Origin: an uncultured Prevotella sp.
GTDB taxonomy: Bacteria > Bacteroidota > Bacteroidia > Bacteroidales > Bacteroidaceae
Direction: 5' to 3'
Assembly: GCA_900553155.1 (NCBI GenBank)
Contig: USCM01000139.1
Coordinates: forward strand, 1 to 5,503
DNA: 5,503 nt
Shown piece by piece: positions 1-5,503 of this stretch. The translations under genes were made by a program, and so were the position numbers. Each line of letters begins with the position of its first letter. Position 1 is the first letter of the stretch. Under the pieces are notes generated by a model. The model was not told the origin of the DNA. It saw only the letters and a program-made list of their open reading frames with translations, and did not search any database.

Positions 1-870
1 TCAGTAAACGCCACACTAAAGAAGCTCAACATCAGCGATGAGGAGCGCCCCGTAGGCATACAGATATACGGAAGGGATGTAGAGTCGATGGTGGAGGCTG
101 CCAAGATAGTGGAACAGGCACACCCCGACGTTATCGACATCAACTTCGGATGCCCCGTTAAGAAGGTGGCAGGAAAGGGTGCCGGTGCCGGAATGTTGCA
201 GAACATACCTCTCTTGCTCGACATAACAAGAGAGGTGGTGAAGGCTGTCAACACCCCCGTGACGGTTAAGACACGTCTTGGCTGGAACTCGGACAACCTC
301 GTGATAACCGACCTTGCCGAACAACTGCAAGACTGCGGCATACAGGCGCTTACCATACACGGCCGTACACGTGCCCAGATGTATACAGGCGACGCCGACT
401 GGACATTGATAGGCGAGGTTAAGCGCAACCCACGCATACACATACCCATCATCGGCAATGGCGACATCTGCACACCGGAGCAGGCCAAGGAAGCCTTCGA
501 GCGTTATGGTGTGGATGCCGTTATGGTGGGACGAGCCACCTTTGGACGTCCATGGATATTCAAGGAGATGCGCGACTATCTCGACTGTAAGCCTGCCGAC
601 CCTACGCTTACCTTCGACCGCAAGCTCGACATATTGCTCGAGCAGCTGCGCATCAACGTAGAGCGCATAGACGAGTATCGTGGCATACTGCATACACGCC
701 GACACATTGCGGCTTCGCCGATATTCAAGGGAATACCCGACTTCCGCCAAACACGCATCGCCATGCTGCGTGCTACAACCGTAGACGAGCTTACAGCCAT
801 TATGGAGAGTGTGCGAGAGCGTGTCAAGAACGGCGATATTCCGACGGCGACATGCCCACATGCTCTTTAA
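1..870 (+). CDS. dusB: tRNA-dihydrouridine synthase, DusB type (5' end missing)
   Basis: FMN-dependent enzyme that reduces specific uridines in tRNA to dihydrouridine using NADPH; cytoplasmic. The frame is open from base 1, giving 289 visible residues; the family is usually about 320-340, so roughly 40-50 N-terminal residues, including the first FMN-binding strand, lie outside the window. Visible are the catalytic-cysteine motif NFGCPVKKV (Cys 51, codon 151-153), the core lysine in VTVKTRLGW (Lys 90), IHGRTRAQMYTG with His 120, the FMN-phosphate motifs GNGDI (152-156) and MVGRATFGRPW (176-186), and the C-terminal helical tRNA-binding domain with FKGIPDF. The DusB assignment over DusA or DusC rests on overall similarity. 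The last 15 residues (275-289) are unlike a usual Dus tail and are encoded opposite the end of the convergent AraC gene; no terminator follows the TAA. Confidence 0.93.
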   Translation, partial: SVNATLKKLNISDEERPVGIQIYGRDVESMVEAAKIVEQAHPDVIDINFGCPVKKVAGKGAGAGMLQNIPLLLDITREVVKAVNTPVTVKTRLGWNSDNLVITDLAEQLQDCGIQALTIHGRTRAQMYTGDADWTLIGEVKRNPRIHIPIIGNGDICTPEQAKEAFERYGVDAVMVGRATFGRPWIFKEMRDYLDCKPADPTLTFDRKLDILLEQLRINVERIDEYRGILHTRRHIAASPIFKGIPDFRQTRIAMLRATTVDELTAIMESVRERVKNGDIPTATCPHAL

Positions 871-1702
871 AGTACTTGCCTAAGAACGACTGATTGGAGA
901 AGTTTAGTTCTTGGGCAATTTCTTTTATGCTCTTCTGTGTGTTGCGGAAGAGCATGCGCAGCTCCATCGTTACGTACGAGTCGATCCACTCGCTTGGGGT
1001 GCGCTTGGATACCATCTTTATAGTCTCCGACAGATACTTGGGCGATATGCACAGCTGCTCCGAGTACCAACCCACGCGGCGTTCGGTACGGAAGTTGGCC
1101 TCCACAAGCAGCAAGAACTTGGTGAATATCTCCTCAGATCTTGAGTTGCACCCGTCGTTCTTTACCTGTGCCGTGTATATAACGTTACACATCTCGTACA
1201 CCATGGTAAGGAACAGCGACTGCACCATCTGCCGGCGGAAGTGGTTGTCTGGCTCACTTATTTTATCCTTCATCTGGAAGAAGGTGTCGCGTATGAAGTT
1301 GGCGCGGACTTCCGGCAGACGAAACACGGGATGATTGCGTGCGAAGAGGAAGAGCGACGACAGCTCGTGTACGCTCTTTATAGTCTCCTTAAAGAAGTTG
1401 TAGTCGATTATGATGCCAATGCCACGGCAGTCGGGTGTCATCGTACAGTCGTGCGTAACACGTCCCTGGTTGATGATGATAAGGTCGCCAGGCTCTACCA
1501 CATGCTCCACGGTGTCTACATAATAGCGTGCCGAACCCTTGAGGCACATTCCTACGAGCAGACACTGCATGCGTCGTGGCTCCTTGGGCAAAGGCAGGTT
1601 GGCCATCTCGTCAATAAGCAGTATATCGCCTTTGATATACGTTCCGCTGCACATGCGTATGGCATAGTCAACGGTTATGTCCCTAAATCCTATGTTGTTC
1701 AT
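824..1702 (-). CDS. AraC-family transcriptional regulator with N-terminal cupin-like sensor domain
   Basis: Probable DNA-binding regulator of 292 residues; ligand and targets cannot be read from the sequence. Residues about 25-105 look like the cupin-type sensor domain of this family (VEPGDLIIINQGRVTHD at 69-85). The C-terminal ~100 residues form the paired helix-turn-helix domain: first HTH in WYSEQLCISPKYLSETIKM (212-230), TPSEWI linker region, second HTH in SIKEIAQELNFSNQSFLGKYF (258-278), ending in the family signature HVGMSPSEYRR. The start at 1702 is preferred over the in-frame ATG at 1708 because the AAGGAGG ribosome binding site directly abuts the 1708 ATG but lies six bases from the 1702 ATG. 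It follows the CPBP gene after an 82-nt gap filled by octamer repeats, so it may be the last gene of the operon or transcribed separately; I found no clear Bacteroidetes promoter in the gap. Its 3' end overlaps the convergent dus gene by 47 bp. Confidence 0.92.
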   Translation of the reverse strand: MNNIGFRDITVDYAIRMCSGTYIKGDILLIDEMANLPLPKEPRRMQCLLVGMCLKGSARYYVDTVEHVVEPGDLIIINQGRVTHDCTMTPDCRGIGIIIDYNFFKETIKSVHELSSLFLFARNHPVFRLPEVRANFIRDTFFQMKDKISEPDNHFRRQMVQSLFLTMVYEMCNVIYTAQVKNDGCNSRSEEIFTKFLLLVEANFRTERRVGWYSEQLCISPKYLSETIKMVSKRTPSEWIDSYVTMELRMLFRNTQKSIKEIAQELNFSNQSFLGKYFKEHVGMSPSEYRRS

Positions 1703-1708
1703 TGACAT

Positions 1709-1715
1709 CCTCCTT
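1709..1715 (-). promoter_or_regulatory. Strong Shine-Dalgarno sequence (AAGGAGG) that fixes the araC start
   Basis: On the - strand AAGGAGG is followed directly by ATG TCA ATG. The first ATG (1708) has no spacing and the second (1702) has a normal six-base spacing, so initiation at 1702 is favoured. This is the strongest ribosome binding site in the window; the other visible starts have weak or no such signal, as is common in Bacteroidetes. The upstream edge overlaps the last two bases of the octamer array. Confidence 0.75.
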
Positions 1716-1777
1716 GTTTAGTTGTTTACTTGTCTGCTTGTCTACTTGTAAACTCGTCTTCTTGTCTTCTTGTCCTT
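1714..1777 (-). repeat. Tandem array of eight degenerate 8-bp units in the araC 5' leader
   Basis: Read on the - strand, the units in order are AAGGACAA, GAAGACAA, GAAGACGA, GTTTACAA, GTAGACAA, GCAGACAA, GTAAACAA and CTAAACAA; a consensus is GtAgACAA. The period is exactly eight bases throughout, and the ACAA half is best conserved. The array fills most of the 82-nt gap between the CPBP stop codon and the araC start and abuts the araC ribosome binding site. On the mRNA it would be A/G-rich and mostly unstructured. Similar short runs occur, as far as I recall, between genes in Bacteroides and Prevotella; a function is not known to me. Confidence 0.85.
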
Positions 1778-1784
1778 CCGTTCG

Positions 1785-2561
1785 CTATCTTCCACGCTGT
1801 AGGCGGAAGCTTAGCTGGTACAGCGCCGCGCCGAATATCATAAGCGAGAATGCCACCGCCATAAGCACGTTGTTCATGTTGCCGCCGTAGAACTCTACAA
1901 GCGTCTTGTCGGCTGCATACGGAAAGAGGCGGTAGGAGAAGAAGGCTATGGTGTTGTTGGTAAAGTGGAACACGAGGCCCGGCACGATGCTGCGTGTGCG
2001 CATATACATCCATCCAAGCAGCAAGCCCATAACGAAGGCGTTGATGCCCTGTGCCATATTGAGGTGTACAATGCCAAAGAGTGCCGCCGTTACTACTATG
2101 GCTGCCCAATGCCAACGCACGTCAAGCGCATCGAGCAGACGGCGCAGTATGGCTCCGCGAAACACCATTTCCTCGGCTATCGGGGCAAGAACTCCAACCG
2201 CAAGAAAGCCGCTGTCGTGGCTCATTATGTCCTTAAACAGCTTGGCATATCCCTCCGGCATGTCTATGCCGGCTTGCTCTATGGCAAAGGTCATGGGCAT
2301 AACGCTGCCTCCGGCAAGGCAAATAACCCAAAACAGCGTAAACCAAGGACGCTGACTGATATAGTGGTTGGGCATTGGTGTCCACTTGCGCCATGCAAAG
2401 AGGGCTATGGCGAGCACGCTGCTGACGATGGAGCACACTATTGTTGCTATTGGCGATACGTCTTCTGTTTGGCAGACAATCTGCGTAACGGTGCCTACCG
2501 CAATTTGTATTGCGGCAAACATAAGGACGTATAGCAAAGAGTCGGTTATCGCTTTCTTCAT
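1785..2561 (-). CDS. CPBP (CAAX/ABI) family intramembrane glutamic endopeptidase
   Basis: Polytopic inner-membrane protein of 258 residues belonging to the Abi/CPBP family, which includes the eukaryotic CAAX protease Rce1 and bacterial proteins of mostly unknown substrate. All three family motifs are intact: EEMVFRG (Glu 130, Glu 131, Arg 135), FGIVH (Phe 162, His 166) and HFTNN (His 199, Asn 203), so an active protease is expected. Hydrophobic segments suggest about seven or eight membrane spans (about 8-30, 38-57, 72-94, 117-130, 150-168, 172-188, 193-210, 232-252). The ATG overlaps the ribF TGA as ATGA, with no ribosome binding site, which suggests translation coupled to ribF. Known members act in prenyl-protein processing, bacteriocin self-immunity or membrane-protein cleavage; nothing nearby (no bacteriocin gene, no prenylation target) identifies the substrate. 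Confidence 0.9.
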   Translation of the reverse strand: MKKAITDSLLYVLMFAAIQIAVGTVTQIVCQTEDVSPIATIVCSIVSSVLAIALFAWRKWTPMPNHYISQRPWFTLFWVICLAGGSVMPMTFAIEQAGIDMPEGYAKLFKDIMSHDSGFLAVGVLAPIAEEMVFRGAILRRLLDALDVRWHWAAIVVTAALFGIVHLNMAQGINAFVMGLLLGWMYMRTRSIVPGLVFHFTNNTIAFFSYRLFPYAADKTLVEFYGGNMNNVLMAVAFSLMIFGAALYQLSFRLQRGR

Positions 2562-3514
2562 ATTATAGAGTTGTTTTTATTTGCTATAGTAGGGCTGTGC
2601 CGTTGAGTGGACCATATTTGTTTGGTGGCATTGAGGTCTTTTTGCAGCTGCGCCATAAGCTCGTCGACGCTGCCAAACCGCTCCTCGCCACGCAATCGCT
2701 GTATAAAGTCCACGCTTACCTGGCGTCCGTAGATGTCGCCCTCAAACCCGATGATGTGCGCTTCGAGCGTCTGGCTGTTGCGCTGGAAGGTGGGGTTGTT
2801 GCCTATATTCATCATAGCCGGCATGCCCTTGCCTCCCTCTATGCTAACGCTTACGGCGTAGGCGCCGGTCTGCGGTATAAGCTGCTCGGTGCAAAGGGGG
2901 GCGATGTTGGCAGTGGGGAAGCCCATCTTTCTACCCTCCTCAAAGCCGTGTGCCACGTTGCCCGTTATGCGGTAGGGGCGTCCAAGGCAGCGGCAAGCCT
3001 CCGCCACATTGCCCTCGGCAAGCAGTCGGCGCACAAGCGACGACGACACACGCAAGCCGTCGACATCCACCGGGGTGTTGAGCAGCACGTCGATGCCCAT
3101 CTCCTTGCCGTAGGCGGCATATTGGTCGAAGCCCTCGGCACGGTTGTGGCCAAAGCGGTTGTCGTAGCCTATGAGCAGGCGGCGCACCCCGAGGCGGTCG
3201 TGCAGCACCTGCTGCATAAACTCCTGGGCAGACAGCTGAGCCAACTGCAGGTCGAAGTGCAGCACCTCCACACGGTCTACACCCGTGGCTTTGAGCAGTT
3301 GCAGCTTGGTGTCGGTAGACGTAAGGAGCTGCGGCACATAGGAGGCATGCACCACTTGGCGCGGATGTAGGTCGAAGGTTATGACCATCGACTTCATCCC
3401 CCCGTCCTTGGCAGTCTGCTTCAGACGGTCTATAACAAACTGGTGTCCACGGTGTACGCCGTCGAAGAAGCCGATGGTGGCGCAGAAGGCGTCGTTGGTT
3501 ATGCTGTTGTCCAT
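2558..3514 (-). CDS. ribF: Bifunctional riboflavin kinase / FAD synthetase
   Basis: Cytoplasmic enzyme that phosphorylates riboflavin to FMN and adenylates FMN to FAD. It has 318 residues from the ATG at 3514, normal for the family. The N-terminal nucleotidyltransferase domain shows GFFDGVHRGH (15-24, the HxGH ATP site), GYDNRFGHNRAEG (116-128) and RVSSSLVR (155-162). The C-terminal riboflavin kinase domain shows GFPTANI (198-204), NIGNNPTF (236-243), the probable catalytic Glu 251 in LEAHI, and RLRGEERF (273-280). An in-frame GTG at 3532 would add six residues, but the ATG has AAGGA three bases upstream and better fits the family N-terminus. The start overlaps the HAD gene's end by 16 nt and the stop overlaps the CPBP start by 4 nt. 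The last ~15 residues are a polar, A/T-rich tail beyond the kinase fold. No FMN riboswitch is visible, since the start lies inside the upstream gene. Confidence 0.97.
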   Translation of the reverse strand: MDNSITNDAFCATIGFFDGVHRGHQFVIDRLKQTAKDGGMKSMVITFDLHPRQVVHASYVPQLLTSTDTKLQLLKATGVDRVEVLHFDLQLAQLSAQEFMQQVLHDRLGVRRLLIGYDNRFGHNRAEGFDQYAAYGKEMGIDVLLNTPVDVDGLRVSSSLVRRLLAEGNVAEACRCLGRPYRITGNVAHGFEEGRKMGFPTANIAPLCTEQLIPQTGAYAVSVSIEGGKGMPAMMNIGNNPTFQRNSQTLEAHIIGFEGDIYGRQVSVDFIQRLRGEERFGSVDELMAQLQKDLNATKQIWSTQRHSPTIANKNNSII

Positions 3515-4122
3515 ATTTCCTTGTTTCGGCACCAGTCTAAACCGGTGGTCTCGTGCAGCGTTGTTATGCCCAAAGCCTCGGCAGCCAGGCAGTTCTCCTT
3601 GAGGTCGTCTATAAAGAGCGTGTCCTCGGCAAGGATGCCAGCCTCTTTTAAGGCTTGCTCAAAAATGTCTTTGTTAGGCTTTTTGCGGTGCATCTCATAC
3701 GACAGAAACACCTTTTCAAAGTAGAAGTCGGCAGTCTTTCCGTCTATCGTAAAGTGGTTGTCGCGGCAATAGTTCCAGTGCATAATGTTGGTGTTTGACA
3801 GCAAGAAGATGCGGTGTCCAGCCGCTTTAAGGCGCTCTATCAGTTGCAGCTTCTCCACAGGTATGCCCGTAAGCAGCTGGTTCCAAGCCCATACAATGTC
3901 GGCATCGCTTGTGGTAGAGCCAGACAGGCGGCGCACCTCGTCGCAAAATTGGGCTTGGCTGATGCGTCCCAGTTCGGTATCAAGGAAGAGGTCCTCGGTG
4001 CGGTGCTCCTCCACGTATGTGGCAATGGCACCGCATCCTATCTCCTTGAAGGCCTTGATGCAGCGCTCGGGGTTAAGGCCCACGAGCACACAGCCAAGGT
4101 CGAATATTATGTTCTTTTTCAT
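3499..4122 (-). CDS. HAD-superfamily phosphatase, subfamily IA, YihX-like
   Basis: Probable small-molecule phosphatase of 207 residues with the four HAD motifs in order: motif I IIFDLGCVL with nucleophile Asp 8; motif II LLSNTN with Ser 109; motif III HRKKPNKDIF with Lys 148 (or 147); motif IV LFIDDLKEN with Asp 172 and Asp 173. Residues about 15-90 form the alpha-helical C1 cap. The usual second acid of motif I (DxD) is glycine 10 here, as in E. coli YihX, a glucose-1-phosphate phosphatase whose LSNTN and RKP motifs also match. The substrate is unproven. Because it precedes ribF, a flavin-pathway phosphatase (for example on the ribulose-derived pyrimidine intermediate) is a possible alternative, but that is only context. 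The ATG overlaps the permease stop as ATGA and the end overlaps ribF by 16 nt. Confidence 0.9.
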   Translation of the reverse strand: MKKNIIFDLGCVLVGLNPERCIKAFKEIGCGAIATYVEEHRTEDLFLDTELGRISQAQFCDEVRRLSGSTTSDADIVWAWNQLLTGIPVEKLQLIERLKAAGHRIFLLSNTNIMHWNYCRDNHFTIDGKTADFYFEKVFLSYEMHRKKPNKDIFEQALKEAGILAEDTLFIDDLKENCLAAEALGITTLHETTGLDWCRNKEIWTTA

Positions 4123-5345
4123 TTCTGTACTTTTAGGTTACGTGTCGGAATCCACGCCGCAGCCCATCCAATGAGCAGCACCGTGACAAACACTATAGCC
4201 ACATCGTCGTAGTGGACGCTTACGGGGTAGGCATTGACGACAAACGAGCCTGCGCTGTCGCCCATGTGTACAAATCCGAACTCTTGTTGCAGCCAACAGA
4301 GCAGCAGACCCAGCAATATGCCCACAACGGCTCCAGCCGCCGATATCATACGTCCCTCAAACAGGAAGATGCGTCTTATCTGCGAGTCGGTGGCTCCGAG
4401 GTTGCGCAGCGTTATGGCATCGTCCTTCTTGTCGATGATGAGCATCGACAGCGACGATATGATGTTGAAGCATGCCACCATCAGTATGAAGGTAAGGAAG
4501 AAGTATGCCAAGACCTTCTCTATCTGCATTATGTTGAAGGTGTCGGCTTGCTGCTCAAAGCGGTCGAGCACCTTGAAGCGCTTGCCCACAATGTCTTGCA
4601 TCTCCTTTTTGGCATCGCTGATGTCGGTTCCGGGCTTCAGACGTATCTGCAACGACGACAGCATGCCGTCCTGGTCGAACAGGCGACGGGCAAAATCGAC
4701 CGAGCATATCAGTCGGCCTCGGTCGTACTTGGCTTGGTTTACGGCATACACCACACCGGGCGATATAAGCGAGTCGACCACAAAGCCCTCGGTAGGGTCG
4801 GCAAGCTCGGTAAGCTGGCCTTGTCTTACGGGAGCATACAGCTTGAGATAGCCGTCGAAGCGTGCGCTCATACCGAGGTCTTGTGCAAGGCGTATGCCCG
4901 GAATGGCATAGAAGAGGTTGGCGGCTTGCAGTGTAAACTCGCCGTCGCCATACAGAATGTCGTCGATGTTGGTAAGCTGCTGGAAGTTGCTCTGCACACC
5001 CATCACCGTCACCATCTGTTGCTGTCGGCCGTAGATGGCGAGTGCTTGGTCTTCCACCACGTCGGTGGCAACAGCCACATCGGGCAGCTGCCTTATTTTT
5101 GTAAGCACGGGGTCGTCGGCAGGTGCCGTCTTTCCGCTTGTGGGTACAATCTCTATTTGTGGGTCGAAGTTGGTGAAGAACGATGCCACGAGGTCGTGGA
5201 AGCCGTTGAACACACTAAGCACAATGACCAACGCCATTGTAGCCACAGCCACCCCGACAACCGAGATGGCAGATATAACGTTGATGGCATTGGTCGACTT
5301 CTTGGAGAAGATGTACCTCCGTGCAATGTAGAAAGGAAAGTTCAT
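4119..5345 (-). CDS. ABC transporter permease, FtsX/LolC-LolE type
   Basis: Inner-membrane subunit of a MacB/LolCDE-class ABC system, probably for release of lipoproteins from the inner membrane, by similarity to LolC/LolE. It has 408 residues, close to LolC/LolE length. The architecture is typical: short cytoplasmic start (FYIARRYIFSKKSTNAINVIS), TM1 about 22-46, a large periplasmic domain about 47-275, then TM2 about 279-302, TM3 about 332-352 and TM4 about 382-402. Between TM2 and TM3 lies the coupling segment KKDDAITLRNLGATDSQI (306-323) that contacts the ATPase. No LolD-like ATPase or LolA gene is in the window, so the partners must be encoded elsewhere. It starts 10 nt after the rbfA stop without a clear ribosome binding site, and its stop overlaps the HAD start as ATGA. 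A general FtsX-type exporter of other cargo cannot be excluded. Confidence 0.92.
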   Translation of the reverse strand: MNFPFYIARRYIFSKKSTNAINVISAISVVGVAVATMALVIVLSVFNGFHDLVASFFTNFDPQIEIVPTSGKTAPADDPVLTKIRQLPDVAVATDVVEDQALAIYGRQQQMVTVMGVQSNFQQLTNIDDILYGDGEFTLQAANLFYAIPGIRLAQDLGMSARFDGYLKLYAPVRQGQLTELADPTEGFVVDSLISPGVVYAVNQAKYDRGRLICSVDFARRLFDQDGMLSSLQIRLKPGTDISDAKKEMQDIVGKRFKVLDRFEQQADTFNIMQIEKVLAYFFLTFILMVACFNIISSLSMLIIDKKDDAITLRNLGATDSQIRRIFLFEGRMISAAGAVVGILLGLLLCWLQQEFGFVHMGDSAGSFVVNAYPVSVHYDDVAIVFVTVLLIGWAAAWIPTRNLKVQK

Positions 5346-5355
5346 CGTACCCGGT

Positions 5356-5503
5356 TTATTTCTTCAACAGCTCGTCAATGCGCTCGATGTAGTCGAGCGA
5401 GTCGTCGATGAAGAATCTAAGTTCGGGTATGATGCGCAGCTGGTTGCGTACACGTGTGCCAAGCTCGTAGCGTATTGTCTTCTCGTTGGCGGTTACGTTC
5501 TTT
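5356..5503 (-). CDS. rbfA: 30S ribosome-binding factor RbfA (C-terminal part)
   Basis: RbfA binds the immature 30S subunit and helps 16S rRNA 5'-end maturation. Translating the - strand from the window edge gives 48 residues plus the TAA at 5356-5358. They contain IRYELGTRVRNQLRIIPELR, then FFIDDSLDYIERIDELLKK, matching the end of the KH-like RbfA fold in Bacteroidetes (the R..LG..v....R..PEL.F..D.S.....I..LL pattern). Bacteroidetes RbfA is about 110 residues, so the first half lies beyond the right edge. It is the first visible gene of the leftward cluster and ends 10 nt before the permease start, an order I recall from other Bacteroidales genomes. The fragment is short but the motif match is strong. 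Confidence 0.93.
   Translation of the reverse strand, partial: KNVTANEKTIRYELGTRVRNQLRIIPELRFFIDDSLDYIERIDELLKK

Noticed and set aside
16..861. 281-codon open frame on the - strand opposite dus
   Set aside because: It is codon-aligned antisense to a clear dihydrouridine synthase; its translation shows no family motif.
827..900. Possible bidirectional terminator between dus and araC
   Set aside because: No GC-rich inverted repeat followed by a T run is present on either strand; the segment is coding on both sides of the overlap.
1714..1777. Array considered as a CRISPR
   Set aside because: Units are 8 bp with no spacers and no cas gene in view; CRISPR repeats are typically over 20 bp with unique spacers.
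1702..1890. Small + strand frame of 62 codons translating the octamer array into Leu/Val/Cys/Ser-rich repeats
   Set aside because: It is a by-product of the repeat, with no ribosome binding site or family match, and runs into the antisense of the CPBP gene.
2562..2567. TATAAT on the - strand just before the CPBP start
   Set aside because: It directly precedes the ATG, leaving no room for a leader, lies in the ribF coding tail, and Bacteroidetes housekeeping promoters use a TAnnTTTG element instead.
2597..3370. 257-codon open frame on the + strand opposite ribF
   Set aside because: Same antisense-register artefact; ribF motifs on the other strand are unambiguous.
3512..3532. GTG at 3532 as the ribF start
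   Set aside because: It would add six residues not typical of the family and deepen the overlap with the HAD gene to 34 nt, while the ATG at 3514 has AAGGA just upstream.
4212..5411. 399-codon open frame on the + strand opposite the permease and rbfA genes
   Set aside because: It is in exact antisense codon register to a well-matched permease, has a His/Cys-rich composition without recognisable domain, and is explained by avoidance of TTA, CTA and TCA codons.

Overview
The window looks like a chromosomal housekeeping segment from a member of the Bacteroidales, most likely Prevotella or a close relative. The reasons are the protein sequences (RbfA, RibF, the dihydrouridine synthase and the AraC tail all read like Bacteroidales versions), the order rbfA then FtsX/LolE-type permease, the scarcity of strong Shine-Dalgarno sequences, and a short tandem-octamer intergenic repeat of a kind I recall from Bacteroides/Prevotella genomes. 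By eye GC is a little above 50%, and codon use is uniform across genes, so I see no sign of recent transfer. The genus is inference.

Layout: the left end carries the 3' part of a DusB-type tRNA-dihydrouridine synthase on the + strand (1-870). Everything else is on the - strand and is transcribed right to left: rbfA (3' part, 5356-5503), an FtsX/LolC-LolE-type ABC permease (4119-5345), a HAD phosphatase of the YihX type (3499-4122), ribF (2558-3514), a CPBP/CAAX intramembrane protease (1785-2561) and an AraC-family regulator (824-1702). The first five are packed as an apparent operon: a 10-nt gap after rbfA, an ATGA overlap into the HAD gene, a 16-nt overlap into ribF, and another ATGA overlap into the CPBP gene. 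The only real gap is 82 nt before araC. It is almost filled by eight copies of a degenerate 8-bp repeat that runs into a strong ribosome binding site. The araC 3' end then overlaps the convergent dus gene by 47 bp, and I see no hairpin terminator there.

Functionally the cluster combines ribosome and tRNA maturation (RbfA, DusB), flavin cofactor synthesis (RibF makes FMN and FAD; Dus enzymes use FMN) and envelope functions (permease, CPBP protease). No gene belongs to an obviously undescribed system. The points most worth a second look are the octamer array abutting the araC ribosome binding site, the antisense overlap of dus and araC, and the chain of overlapping starts and stops. No tRNA, rRNA, CRISPR array, insertion sequence or origin is visible.
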